Source: Sphingobacterium populi
Lineage (GTDB): Bacteria; Bacteroidota; Bacteroidia; Sphingobacteriales; Sphingobacteriaceae
DNA: 64,000 nucleotides
Assembly (NCBI RefSeq): GCF_001586775.1
Contig: NZ_LQXS01000003.1
Location: 62,001 to 126,000, forward strand
Direction of reading: 5' to 3'
The translations under genes and the position numbers were made by a program. Positions 37,796 to 47,684 of the stretch are shown here, piece by piece. Below the pieces are notes generated by a model. It was not told the DNA's origin. It ran no database searches and saw only the letters and a program-made list of their open reading frames with translations. The number at the start of each line of letters is the position of its first letter. The first letter of the stretch is position 1.

Positions 37796-38614
37796 ATGAC
37801 TAATAACTTAAAAAGATCTTTACCACGAACACCCTTTTGGTATCTATTATGCGGCTTGCTAAGTATACTATTATTAGATAGTTGCTCGGTAAAAAATATT
37901 GTATATTTCAATGATCTTCCGGCAGATTCGTTAAAAATAATGAGAACAGCTGCCGACTTCACAGAGCCCGTTATCCAATCGGATGATATACTGAGCATCA
38001 CTATCCAGACATTAGATCCCACCACCAGTAGTGTTGTTAATCAGGCCGAAGCTGTGCAAGCTGTAGGCGCGAGTAGCGCTAGTAATGTGGGTAATCAGGT
38101 TATATCCGGTTTTCTAGTAGACAAAGATGGTTATGTGCACATGACGTTACTTGGAAAAGTGAACGTGCTCGGCCTCACCACCTACGAAGCGAGAGAACTC
38201 ATTACAAACAAAGCATCTGAATTTTATCGAAATCCAACGGTACAGGTGCGGTTCGCTAATTATAAGATCACGGTACTAGGGGAGGTGTTAAGACCTGCGA
38301 CATACACCGTACCAAACGAAAAAGTTACTGTCTTAGATGCACTAGGTTTAGCTGGAGATCTAACAATCTACGGTAAACGGGAGAATGTCTTACTTATCCG
38401 GGAGGAAAAGGGAGAGAAAGCTATGGTAAGACTCAACTTAAACGATAGCGACATCTTTCAATCTCCTTATTATTATTTGCGACAAAACGACGTGATCTAC
38501 GTAGAGCCTGGCAAGGCCAAGGCTGCAGCGAATAACGCTGCCAGAACGCAGACTTATGCGATCATTGGTTCATCGTTATCCTTGCTTATTGTTTTATTAA
38601 CAAGATGGAGATAG
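37796..38614 (+). CDS. wza: outer-membrane polysaccharide export lipoprotein (Wza family)
   Basis: A 272-residue exporter: lipobox-like LLLDSC, a polysaccharide-export domain (IQSDDILSITIQTLDP, VDKDGYVHMTLLGKVNVLGL), an SLBB domain (KITVLGEVLRPATYTVPNEK) and a C-terminal hydrophobic helix (TYAIIGSSLSLLIVLLTRW) that could cross the outer membrane. It is much shorter than the exporter at 3546, which has many SLBB repeats, so the two systems use different exporters. Confidence 0.92.
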   Translation: MTNNLKRSLPRTPFWYLLCGLLSILLLDSCSVKNIVYFNDLPADSLKIMRTAADFTEPVIQSDDILSITIQTLDPTTSSVVNQAEAVQAVGASSASNVGNQVISGFLVDKDGYVHMTLLGKVNVLGLTTYEARELITNKASEFYRNPTVQVRFANYKITVLGEVLRPATYTVPNEKVTVLDALGLAGDLTIYGKRENVLLIREEKGEKAMVRLNLNDSDIFQSPYYYLRQNDVIYVEPGKAKAAANNAARTQTYAIIGSSLSLLIVLLTRWR

Positions 38615-38657
38615 TTGTTTAGTTAAAAAACACGTTTTCAAATCACGATTTATACTT

Positions 38658-41024
38658 ATGAGTGCAAAAGATTGGAATGATGAGTTCGAATTTGAAGATA
38701 GACAGTCGGACAATAAAGAACTGATGAGGTTTGTGGGGCAGGTTCTGTCCAATTGGTATTGGTTTTTCTTGTGTGGAATATTAGGCATATTATTAGCCTT
38801 TTTCTATCTACGTTATACTGTTCCAGTGTATACCGTTGAGGCAAAACTATTAGTCTCCGATGATAAAAAAGGTGGAAGTTCTCTTGAAGGTTCCCTAATG
38901 GGCGACTTGTCGGGATTAATGGGCGGTAAGAGTTCCGTAGATAACGAGGTTGAAGTACTGTTGACACATGATTTGATGCGAGAGATGGTATACGCTGATA
39001 GCTCCTATATAAGCTACTTCGCTGAGGGTACTTTTAAAGCAAGATCCGTATATTCTGCACCATTTGAGGTATCTATATTATCAGACCCTGATTCTATTCG
39101 GGAGATTATAAGTCTTGGTATAGCACAAGATGAAGGTGGACAACTTGTTTTAACCAATCCTGACACTACGTTTCAGGTAGCAATCGGCAAACCTTTCGCA
39201 ATTGATGAAGTGGGATTACTTCAAATCAACAATGTTGGTCAGATCCTTAAGGAACAGCCGTATGGCTTTACTATCCGTCCAGTAGGGAAGGTTGTTGCCG
39301 GTCTTATGCAGGCTCTAAGTGTATCCGTTACCAATAAAAATGTTTCCACTATCGATCTGGTGCTTAAGAGTAGCCTGCCAAAACGAGGTGAAGAGCAATT
39401 GCAGATGCTGATTCAAAAATACGTGCAGCGTAACCTAGATGACAAAAACGTCATTGCAGACTCCACTTTATCATTTATCAATGCGAGACTTACAGCGATA
39501 ACACAAGAGTTGGCGGGAGTCGAAGACCGTATATCTGGTTACAAGCAGAGGACACAGCTGGCTGATATGACGGAGCAGAGTCGCATCTTGCTAGAGAATT
39601 CTGCGAGTTATACGAAGAGTTTGGCTGAGATTGATGTCCAACTATCTAGCTTGGACGCTATGTCCAACTATCTACGGGATGTAAGTAATCCACGTGTTGT
39701 ACCAGCCTCTGTGGTGCTGCATGACGCTGCATTTAATGCCTTAATCAATCGCTATAATGAATTGGTGTTACAGAGGGAACGTCTATTGCTAGCAAATACC
39801 GAAGATAATCCATTAGTCAAAAACATTACCGTTCAAATTGCTGGTGTGCGTGAAGACATGATTAGCAGTTTGGCCTCCACAAAGCGTAATCTTGAACTGT
39901 CTAGATCCAAACAGGCTCAAATGTCTAACCAATTAACCTCTCAAATACAGCGAGTACCTACTATTGAAAGGGGATACATTGATTTAGCGCGTTTACAACA
40001 AATCAAGCAAGCGCAGTATATTTTCTTGCAAGAGAAGTGGGAAGAAACCGCCATTAGCCGCACTGCAAATGTATCTAATTCCAAGGTAATTGATGCTCCT
40101 CGATCAAGTCAGGAACCCATCTCACCTAAGAAAAAAATCATTTACGTCCTAGGTTTTTTTGTTGGCCTTTTGCTGCCTTTGGGGATTTTGTACATCAAAG
40201 GATTGCTTAATGTTCGAGTGATGAGTATGGACGATATCGAGCGAGGGAACAAGTTGCCTATACTCGGTACGGTCTCGCACTCCGATGAACAAGGCCAAGT
40301 CGTTATCACCAAAACCTCGCGTTCGCCTATTGCGGAGCAGTTTCGTGCGATACGTACCAACTTGGAGTTTGCTTTGCAAAGCAAAAAAACGATTCTATTT
40401 ACTTCCTCGATGTCTGGTGAAGGAAAGTCGTATGTAGCGCTCAATTTGGCCGTGTCGCTCGCTTTATTAGGTAAAAAGGTGTTGATTATGGAATTGGATT
40501 TACGCAAGCCTTCCATAACCACTAAACTAAATTTGTCTGCTGGGAAAGGATTTTCTCACTATGTCGTACGACCAGAAATGCGATTGGAGGATGTCCTGAC
40601 GCCATCCGGTGTACATGAGCATGTGGATCTAATACAGGCTGGTGCTATCCCGCCTAACCCGGCCGAATTATTAGTGAGCGCAAGGGCAGAGCAATTAATG
40701 CAAACAGTAAAGGAACATTACGATTATGTGCTAATGGATGCTCCACCTGTTGGTATGGTGACCGACGCACAATTGCTAAACCGCTATGCCGACGTGTGCC
40801 TGTATTTGGTACGACATGGTCATACTTTTAAGGAGCAATTGCGTATTCCAAATGATTTGGTATCAAAAGAACGTATTTCACCTATTCAATTAATCGTGAA
40901 CGATGTGAAAGCTACCGGAAGCTATTATAGTAACTACGGCTATGGTTATGGATACGGCTACGGTGAATATGGTCAAGAAGATAAAAGCAAGAAATGTTGG
41001 CAACAACTATTCAAACGTAAATAA
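38658..41024 (+). CDS. wzc: Wzc-type polysaccharide co-polymerase/BY-kinase
   Basis: Inner-membrane tyrosine autokinase of 788 residues. The N-terminal Wzz domain has a membrane helix at about 33-51, a Gly-rich loop (LMGDLSGLMGGKSS) and a long coiled coil (270-460). A second helix at about 494-515 leads to the cytoplasmic kinase: RAIRTN (563-568), Walker A SGEGKS with K590, Walker A' MELDLRKP with D614, Walker B VLMDAPP with D694 and a Tyr-rich tail (Y756 to Y771) with repeated Gly-Tyr pairs. The tail tyrosines are expected targets of the phosphatase at 37018. Confidence 0.96.
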   Translation: MSAKDWNDEFEFEDRQSDNKELMRFVGQVLSNWYWFFLCGILGILLAFFYLRYTVPVYTVEAKLLVSDDKKGGSSLEGSLMGDLSGLMGGKSSVDNEVEVLLTHDLMREMVYADSSYISYFAEGTFKARSVYSAPFEVSILSDPDSIREIISLGIAQDEGGQLVLTNPDTTFQVAIGKPFAIDEVGLLQINNVGQILKEQPYGFTIRPVGKVVAGLMQALSVSVTNKNVSTIDLVLKSSLPKRGEEQLQMLIQKYVQRNLDDKNVIADSTLSFINARLTAITQELAGVEDRISGYKQRTQLADMTEQSRILLENSASYTKSLAEIDVQLSSLDAMSNYLRDVSNPRVVPASVVLHDAAFNALINRYNELVLQRERLLLANTEDNPLVKNITVQIAGVREDMISSLASTKRNLELSRSKQAQMSNQLTSQIQRVPTIERGYIDLARLQQIKQAQYIFLQEKWEETAISRTANVSNSKVIDAPRSSQEPISPKKKIIYVLGFFVGLLLPLGILYIKGLLNVRVMSMDDIERGNKLPILGTVSHSDEQGQVVITKTSRSPIAEQFRAIRTNLEFALQSKKTILFTSSMSGEGKSYVALNLAVSLALLGKKVLIMELDLRKPSITTKLNLSAGKGFSHYVVRPEMRLEDVLTPSGVHEHVDLIQAGAIPPNPAELLVSARAEQLMQTVKEHYDYVLMDAPPVGMVTDAQLLNRYADVCLYLVRHGHTFKEQLRIPNDLVSKERISPIQLIVNDVKATGSYYSNYGYGYGYGYGEYGQEDKSKKCWQQLFKRK

Positions 41025-41029
41025 AATAC

Positions 41030-41980
41030 ATGGAAAAGCAGGCTAAAATATACTTAGCTGGGCACAGAGGCATGGTAGGCTCAGCAGTAAAAAGAATGTT
41101 GGAAAGCAATGGCTATAACAACCTTATTGTACGTACCTCGTTCGAGTTGGATTTACGAAATCAACAAGCCGTTTCGGACTTTTTTGAGCAAGAGCAGCCG
41201 GATGTGGTTATTGATGCAGCGGCTCGTGTCGGCGGGATTCTAGCGAACAATGATTATCCTTATCAGTTCTTGATGGAGAATATGCAGATTCAGAACAATC
41301 TGATTGATGCGGCACATCAGCATGCGGTTCAGAAATTTATATTTCTTGGTTCATCTTGTATTTATCCCAAACTGGCGCCCCAACCGCTCAAAGAAGCATA
41401 CCTATTAACAGACTCCTTGGAACCAACCAACGAGTGGTACGCCATTGCTAAAATTACGGGAGTAAAAGCATGTCAAGCCATTCGTCAGCAATTCGGAAAG
41501 GACTATGTTAGCCTAATGCCGACCAACCTATACGGTACCAATGACAATTTTGATTTGAATACGTCACACGTTTTACCCGCCATGATCCGTAAGTTCCATG
41601 AAGCGAAAGAGAATGGACATGTCCCTGTGACACTTTGGGGGTCAGGAACACCGATGCGCGAATTCCTATTTGTCGATGATCTGGCCAACGCTGTTTTGTT
41701 TGCCTTGGAGAATGTATTGCCAGAGTATTTATACAATGTTGGTACAGGAGAAGATCTGACGATTAAAGCGTTAGCCAAAACTATACAAAATGCTGTTGGC
41801 CATCAAGGTGATATTATCTGGGATAGCAGTAAACCTGATGGAACACCACGCAAGCTAATGGACATTTCAAAGATGCATAATCTTGGCTGGAAGCACAAAA
41901 TTGGGTTGAGCCACGGTATTGCAGAAACCTACGACTGGTTTCTGGCGAATCAGAAGGATTATAAACAAGTTAAACTTTAA
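41030..41980 (+). CDS. fcl: GDP-L-fucose synthase
   Basis: Bifunctional 3,5-epimerase/4-reductase that converts GDP-4-keto-6-deoxymannose to GDP-L-fucose. The 316-residue SDR shows GHRGMVG (glycine motif 11-17), GSSCIYP with S108/S109 and the pair Y137/K141 in WYAIAK. It starts 5 bases after wzc and precedes gmd, so the GDP-fucose branch is present. Confidence 0.95.
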   Translation: MEKQAKIYLAGHRGMVGSAVKRMLESNGYNNLIVRTSFELDLRNQQAVSDFFEQEQPDVVIDAAARVGGILANNDYPYQFLMENMQIQNNLIDAAHQHAVQKFIFLGSSCIYPKLAPQPLKEAYLLTDSLEPTNEWYAIAKITGVKACQAIRQQFGKDYVSLMPTNLYGTNDNFDLNTSHVLPAMIRKFHEAKENGHVPVTLWGSGTPMREFLFVDDLANAVLFALENVLPEYLYNVGTGEDLTIKALAKTIQNAVGHQGDIIWDSSKPDGTPRKLMDISKMHNLGWKHKIGLSHGIAETYDWFLANQKDYKQVKL

Positions 41981-42086
41981 GATACCGTCGTTGCTAGAAA
42001 AGCATCGACGAAGCAGTCTATTAAAATTTATATCAACTTTCGGTAGTCTGTACGATCTACCTATTTGAAACTAAGTACGACAATAC

Positions 42087-43199
42087 ATGAAAACAGCATT
42101 AATTACAGGCATTACCGGGCAAGATGGTTCTTATCTAGCCGAATTATTATTGGAAAAAGGATATATGGTACATGGTGTCAAACGCAGAGCATCATCGTTT
42201 AATACACACCGTATAGATCATTTATACATCGATCAGCATGAACAGCACGTGCGATTCAAACTGCATTATGGCGATCTAACAGATTCGACTAATCTGATCC
42301 GCATTATTCAAGAAGTACAGCCAGATGAGATTTACAACTTAGGTGCCATGTCCCACGTCAAGGTATCTTTCGATTCACCCGAATATGTTGGTAATGTTGA
42401 TGGCTTAGGTACTTTACGTATTTTGGAAGCAGTACGCATCTTAAAGCTAGAAAATAAAACACGGATATATCAGGCATCCACTTCAGAGTTATATGGAGGT
42501 TTGGAAGAGAATAAAAACTCCGAAGGCTTTTACGATGAAAGTTCTCCTTTTTACCCACGGTCACCTTACGGCGTAGCCAAGATTTATGGGTTTTGGATTA
42601 CGAAGAATTACCGTGAAGCGTACAATATGTATGCTTGCAATGGTATTTTGTTTAATCATGAATCACCTCGTCGCGGCGAGACGTTTGTGACTCGTAAGAT
42701 CACTATGGCCACGGCAGCCATTGCTCTAGGAAAGCAAGAGTGTTTGTATCTAGGGAATATGAATGCATTACGCGACTGGGGCCACGCGAAAGATTACGTA
42801 GAAGCCATGTGGCGAATCTTACAGCAAGATGAACCAGAGGATTACGTAATTGCAACTGGAATAACTACTTCCGTTAGAGACTTTGTGCGTCTGGCCTTTC
42901 AAGAAGTAGGCGTAGAGTTGGAGTTTAGCGGTGAGGCCGAGCAAGAAATTGCAATGGTAAAGAGCCTAAGCAATGATGAGTATCAATTTGAAATTGGACA
43001 GGTTGTTGTTCGCGTAGATCCTACCTATTACAGACCGACTGAAGTAGATTTATTGTTAGGCGATCCTACGAAATCAAAAACAAAACTAGGGTGGAAACCA
43101 CAGTACGATCTAGCTGCTTTGGTGTCCGAAATGGTAGTTTCTGATATTGCTCTAATGAAAGGCAATTACAATACACAGTGGGAACATATCGTAGGATAG
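42087..43199 (+). CDS. gmd: GDP-mannose 4,6-dehydratase
   Basis: Converts GDP-D-mannose to GDP-4-keto-6-deoxy-D-mannose with NADP. The 370-residue SDR has TGITGQDG near residue 7, [16 protein letters not shown], catalytic STSELYG (131-137) and Y161/K165 in YGVAK. Its precursor GDP-mannose would come from the guanylyltransferase encoded at 56179. A 106-base gap separates it from fcl. Confidence 0.96.
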   Translation: MKTALITGITGQDGSYLAELLLEKGYMVHGVKRRASSFNTHRIDHLYIDQHEQHVRFKLHYGDLTDSTNLIRIIQEVQPDEIYNLGAMSHVKVSFDSPEYVGNVDGLGTLRILEAVRILKLENKTRIYQASTSELYGGLEENKNSEGFYDESSPFYPRSPYGVAKIYGFWITKNYREAYNMYACNGILFNHESPRRGETFVTRKITMATAAIALGKQECLYLGNMNALRDWGHAKDYVEAMWRILQQDEPEDYVIATGITTSVRDFVRLAFQEVGVELEFSGEAEQEIAMVKSLSNDEYQFEIGQVVVRVDPTYYRPTEVDLLLGDPTKSKTKLGWKPQYDLAALVSEMVVSDIALMKGNYNTQWEHIVG

Positions 43200-43230
43200 A
43201 TAAGACGTATTATCATAACAGAATTGGCGA

Positions 43231-44758
43231 ATGATTGACGCAAATAATAAGAGAATAGCGAAAAACACGCTATTTCTCTACATTAGGATGCTTCTGATAA
43301 TATTTGTAAACCTTTATACGGTTAGAATTGTGCTGCAAGAGTTGGGAACAGAAGACTACGGCATATACAACTTAGTAGGTGGTGTCGTTGCAATGTTCTC
43401 TTTTTTAAGTCAATCTTTATCTTCTGCATCCCAACGTTTTTTTGCTTTAGAAATTGGTAAAAATAATAGTAGTATGTTAGCTAGTATTGTTAACACCACA
43501 TTATGGACTTACATTTTTCTGGCGATTATAATATTTGGAATCGGACAACTATTAGGTTCGTGGTTTTTAAATGAAAAATTGACGACGATTCCATTAGATA
43601 GAGTGAGCACAGCAAATTTTGTTTTCAATTGTTCAATGATAAGTCTTGTTGTATCACTTCTTTCAGTCCCGTTCAATGCTTTGATTATTGCCAATGAAAA
43701 AATGAATGTCTACTCCTACATATCAATATTCGAAGTTGTTTTTAAACTGATTTCGGTTTTTCTATTACAATTATATGTCGGAGATAAATTGAGACTATAT
43801 GCAATAATTTTACTTCTATCAACAAGTATTGTAGGTTCATTGTACTTTTTTTATTGCCAAAAAAATTATCCACATATAAAATACTCTAGAACTTGGGACA
43901 AATCCGTTCAAAAAAAGATTTTAAGTTTTACAGGTTGGAATATGTTTGATTCTATGGCTAACGTTATGAATACGCAAGGTATGAATATTTTTCTCGGATA
44001 TTTTTTTGGTCCGCTTGTAAATGCCGGGCGTGGTGTAGCATATCAGGTAAGCGTAACATTAAACCAGTTTGTTCTGAATTTTGTAACAGCTACAAAGCCC
44101 CAAATAGTCAAATATTATGCTCAAAATGAGTTAGCTGCTATGCAAAGTTTAGTTTTTCGTAGTTCTAAGTTTTCATTTTATCTGTTAGCTGTAGTAACGA
44201 TTCCATTTTTTTTTAAACGCAGAGCTTTTATTTCAACTATGGTTGGGAGATGTTCCAGATTATGTGGTAGAATTCACGAAATTGATTCTTGTAGCAATAT
44301 TGATTGATGTGGTTTCGTATCCATTAATGGCTCATGTTCAAGCTACTGGAAAAGTGAAGCTTTTTAGTGCTTCAATTGGAGTACTAAAATTGTGCAATTT
44401 GCCAATTGCATATATTTTATTGAGTTTTGGAGGCCAACCGAGTATCGTGTTTTTAATTAATATCGGTTGTTCCATCCTTTGCTTACTTTTCAGGCTATTA
44501 ATACTCAGGAAGCTTGATGGATTTCCGATCGTGCAATTTGGTAGACGGGTACTACTTCCAATTCTCTTAGTAAGTTTAATAACTGCGATTATCCCAAATA
44601 TTATGCGCTGGGAATCGACACTCGATTTTGGTGATTCGATAATCAGGCTCTTGATAGTTGGAGGAGCATTACTTGCGGCCATATTTTTTATAGGAATAAC
44701 AATAGGGGAACGAGTAGCCTTAATGTCGCTTTTCAAATCAAAGATAGCTAAAGGTTGA
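43231..44758 (+). pseudogene. second Wzx-type flippase, split by one extra T in a T9 tract
   Basis: Homologous to the flippase at 7242 from the first residues (RIAKNTLFLY, LGTEDYGIYNLVGGVVA) and with the same expected length once repaired (about 508 residues). The first frame ends at 44307 with unrelated residues after IPFF, and the true continuation (ELLFQLWLGDVPDYVVEF, then helices) is in another frame to 44758. A run of nine T at 44206-44214 lies at the break; eight T restores IPFFLNAELLFQLWLGDVP. Either the flippase is off or the run was mis-sequenced. It is AT-rich, as repeat-unit-specific genes usually are. Confidence 0.84.
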
Positions 44759-44760
44759 GC

Positions 44761-45921
44761 ATGTCAGGAATTGAGCACATAGTTTTGTTTGCACTTTTAT
44801 TTTTCCTATTCTATTTATGGGGAATCTTTGCATATAAAATTAAATCAGATTTAAATTTTTGGGCATTGGCATTAATCCCTGTGTCGCTATTTTCTGTCAT
44901 TGTCGGCTCTAGATTTGGATGGGGAGCAGACTATATGTTTTACAAATTTCGATTAGAGCACGCGTTTACATTTAAAGAAGATCAAATTGGTTTTAGATGG
45001 CTTAATCAAGGAATAGATATTTTTGGTTTAAATTACGTCGGTGGGTATATTGTTTATAGTTTTATTTTCATCACCTGTTCGGTTTTGTTGGTGCGCAGTT
45101 ATGGTATCTCATCGAAGTATATGTATGCGTTTATCATACCAGCAACTCTGTTATTCCCGACCTCAATTATCAGACAAGGCTTAGCATTAAGCTTTATTTT
45201 TCTCGGACTGTATTTCTATAATAAAAGGAATTGGCCCGGGATTATAATCTCGCTATGTATTGCAATATCTATTCATACTTCAACTCTTATAACAGCAGTT
45301 ATGTTGGGAGCTTTCGCATACTTGTTCAGGAGTCCTTTCAACTGGAAAATCACAGTGCCAATTTATTTGTTTGTTACATTCTTTTTTGACGTTAGTAAGG
45401 TAGGAGTACTATCGTCTTATATTCAAATGTTGTCCTTAGGCAATCAATTTCAGAGTTATATTGATACTTCGGACCGTTGGTTTGGAGAAGATGCGGCGGA
45501 TGAACAATTTCAACAAGGTAATCTTGCCTTAGTGACATCTGCCTTATTCCACGTTGCAATTATATACTTAGGCTACTGGAGTATCTATATTAAAAAAAAC
45601 CACAAAATCGTTTACATCTATAATTCTGTGGTTTTTGGGTTGATCTTTTTAAGAGCAGTTTTCCTCTTTGAGATATTTAAAAGGTTCGCTCAACCTCTGG
45701 TCATGTTGTATTTTGTAGTGTTAGGCTATGCTTTGTTTGTTTTTTTAGAAGTACCATATAAGACGCTCAGACGGAAGTTGGACAAAAACAAGCTAAAAAA
45801 TTTTTTAAAAGTGAAGAGGTTTTTTTGGCCAATATTTGCCTGTATAATGTTGTATCTAATCATGTTCTGGGGAAGATTTATTTTTTTAAATCCAAAGGGT
45901 GTGTTTTTTTGGGATCAATAG
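44761..45921 (+). CDS. EpsG-family oligosaccharide polymerase (Wzy-like)
   Basis: A 386-residue polytopic membrane protein with about ten to twelve hydrophobic segments, SRFGWGADYMFYKFRLE in an extracytoplasmic loop and FPTSIIRQGLALSFIFLGLY further in, both typical of EpsG proteins. The start ATG 44761 comes 2 bases after the flippase stop codon; a TTG overlaps two codons earlier. It is the polymerase of the second system. Confidence 0.82.
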   Translation: MSGIEHIVLFALLFFLFYLWGIFAYKIKSDLNFWALALIPVSLFSVIVGSRFGWGADYMFYKFRLEHAFTFKEDQIGFRWLNQGIDIFGLNYVGGYIVYSFIFITCSVLLVRSYGISSKYMYAFIIPATLLFPTSIIRQGLALSFIFLGLYFYNKRNWPGIIISLCIAISIHTSTLITAVMLGAFAYLFRSPFNWKITVPIYLFVTFFFDVSKVGVLSSYIQMLSLGNQFQSYIDTSDRWFGEDAADEQFQQGNLALVTSALFHVAIIYLGYWSIYIKKNHKIVYIYNSVVFGLIFLRAVFLFEIFKRFAQPLVMLYFVVLGYALFVFLEVPYKTLRRKLDKNKLKNFLKVKRFFWPIFACIMLYLIMFWGRFIFLNPKGVFFWDQ

Positions 45922-45934
45922 TTAATAACAAGTT

Positions 45935-46642
45935 ATGTTCTTTAATAGATTATATAAATACGTCGAAAAAAAAATGGCAAGTAGGAATAGCGAAACTATT
46001 CTTAATTACTATCGCAAGAAAGGATGTTCAATTGGAAAAGGAACGGTGGCGATCGATAGTAAATCGATAGTGATAGATGTTACGAGACCATCTCTTGTTA
46101 CTATTGGTGATAATGTGCTGTTGCACAGGGGGATTAAAATATTGACGCACGATTACTCGTCTAGAGTTTTTTTGAACCTGTACCATGAATTTGTGCCATC
46201 ACATGGTCGAGTTACGATCGGTAATAATGTTTGGTTTGGAGAGAATTGCACAGTGTTAAAGAGTGTTTCAATCGGGGATAATTGCATCATTGGATATGGT
46301 TCTTTGGTTACAAAAGACATACCTGCAAATTCTGTGGCAGTCGGAATCCCGGCTAGGGTTATATGCTCTATAGGGGATTATTACAAAAAGCGAAGGAAAC
46401 AGTATGTTGAGGAAGTAATTGATTATGCCATCTCAATAAGGGATCGTTACAAAAGGGCACCCGTTTTAGAAGATTTCGTCGACGATTTTCCAAGTTTTAT
46501 TAATGGTGAAAATTATAAAGATTATCCCATGTTCCCAGTTCAGCAAAGATTGAAAGATAATTTCGAACTATGGCGATTGAATCATGTGTCGGAATTCAAA
46601 AATTTTGAAGAATTCATTAAAGAGGTTGAAAGACGGTCTTAA
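45935..46642 (+). CDS. hexapeptide-repeat (left-handed beta-helix) O-acyltransferase
   Basis: A 235-residue acyltransferase with LbH repeats (IGDNVLLHRG, IGNNVWFGENC, SIGDNCIIGYGSLVTKDIPAN) and the capping GIPARVI found in sugar O-acetyltransferases. It probably acetylates a sugar of the repeat unit using acetyl-CoA. An A9 run at 45966-45974 is intact in frame. Confidence 0.85.
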   Translation: MFFNRLYKYVEKKMASRNSETILNYYRKKGCSIGKGTVAIDSKSIVIDVTRPSLVTIGDNVLLHRGIKILTHDYSSRVFLNLYHEFVPSHGRVTIGNNVWFGENCTVLKSVSIGDNCIIGYGSLVTKDIPANSVAVGIPARVICSIGDYYKKRRKQYVEEVIDYAISIRDRYKRAPVLEDFVDDFPSFINGENYKDYPMFPVQQRLKDNFELWRLNHVSEFKNFEEFIKEVERRS

Positions 46643-46658
46643 GTTAGAGCAATTGTAT

Positions 46659-47678
46659 ATGAAAACATTAAAAGGATATTTCTACAGATTCTTGGGTAAA
46701 AAGTCAGCAACTTATTTGAATGGTTGGTACACATTTTTTAATAAATGGAGATTATTGTCCGTCAATTACGTATATGATGCTAAGATGTATCATAGTCACT
46801 CCTCCATGGTGAAAAAAAATACGTGGAAGAAAAAAGAGGCAACCATAATATTACATTATCATGCGATTGAAAAGGCATTTTTGCATAGCTCTTTGCGTTT
46901 TCGATTCGGTATTCCTCGTATCCAAATCTTGTTGTCTTTAATTAAGGATCTCGAGAAAGAGTACCTCACTAGTTCGCAAGTGCTGATTGCTTGCGAGTGT
47001 CTGTGTAAATATTATGAAATACATCAAAAAAACAACATTGATGTTTCTGATTATTTTTCCGATGATGATTATGGTTTCCTGAGGAATATCAATCAAAAGG
47101 AAGAGGAGATAGTACATGAGCAAGTTAGAGAGCTTTTCTTTAAAAAAGGTCTGGATTTTAAAGACTTTGCTAGTTCGCGACGGAGTGTCAGAAATTTTTC
47201 TGGAGAATTGGTTAGTCCCGAAACTCTTGACAAAGTTGTTGAGATTGCAAAAACTAGTCCTTCAGTCTGTAACAGGCAGCCAGCTAAAGTTTACTGCATA
47301 CAGAATAAAGAAAAATTGGCTGAAGTATTTCGACTACAAGGTGGTTTACAGGGGTTTACCGATGGTATATCTCAGGTTTTAATTTTAACATGTGATAGAA
47401 GTACTTTCTACTCTGTAGGAGAGCGAAATCAATTATTTATTGATGGAGGATTATTTTTAATGAACCTTTTGTATGCTTTGCATTACTATAATATCGGAGC
47501 TTGTCCAGCTCATTGGGCAAAGGAAAAGCATGACGATATCGAGATTAAACAGCTATTAGATCTTGATCCTGCAGAGAAAGTTATCTGCGTAGTCCCTATT
47601 GGTATTCCAAAGGAGAATTTTAAAACTACACTTTCAAAACGTCGAGCAAACACCGAAATCCTACATTTTATCAATTAA
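46659..47678 (+). CDS. nitroreductase-family protein in a polysaccharide locus
   Basis: A 339-residue protein with an N-terminal helical region and a flavin nitroreductase fold: SRRSVRNFSGE, AKTSPSVCNRQPAKVY, GLFLMNLLYALHYYNIG and VCVVPIG near the end. Such genes occur beside pyruvyl transferases in many capsule clusters, with no proven role that I know of. I chose ATG 46659 because the frame extending to 46584 overlaps the previous gene. It ends 6 bases before the pyruvyl transferase. Confidence 0.82.
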   Translation: MKTLKGYFYRFLGKKSATYLNGWYTFFNKWRLLSVNYVYDAKMYHSHSSMVKKNTWKKKEATIILHYHAIEKAFLHSSLRFRFGIPRIQILLSLIKDLEKEYLTSSQVLIACECLCKYYEIHQKNNIDVSDYFSDDDYGFLRNINQKEEEIVHEQVRELFFKKGLDFKDFASSRRSVRNFSGELVSPETLDKVVEIAKTSPSVCNRQPAKVYCIQNKEKLAEVFRLQGGLQGFTDGISQVLILTCDRSTFYSVGERNQLFIDGGLFLMNLLYALHYYNIGACPAHWAKEKHDDIEIKQLLDLDPAEKVICVVPIGIPKENFKTTLSKRRANTEILHFIN

Positions 47679-47684
47679 TGCGCT

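Noticed and set aside
40938-40970. Repeated Gly-Tyr codons as a microsatellite
   Set aside because: They encode the tyrosine-rich tail expected of Wzc kinases, so the repetition is explained by protein function.
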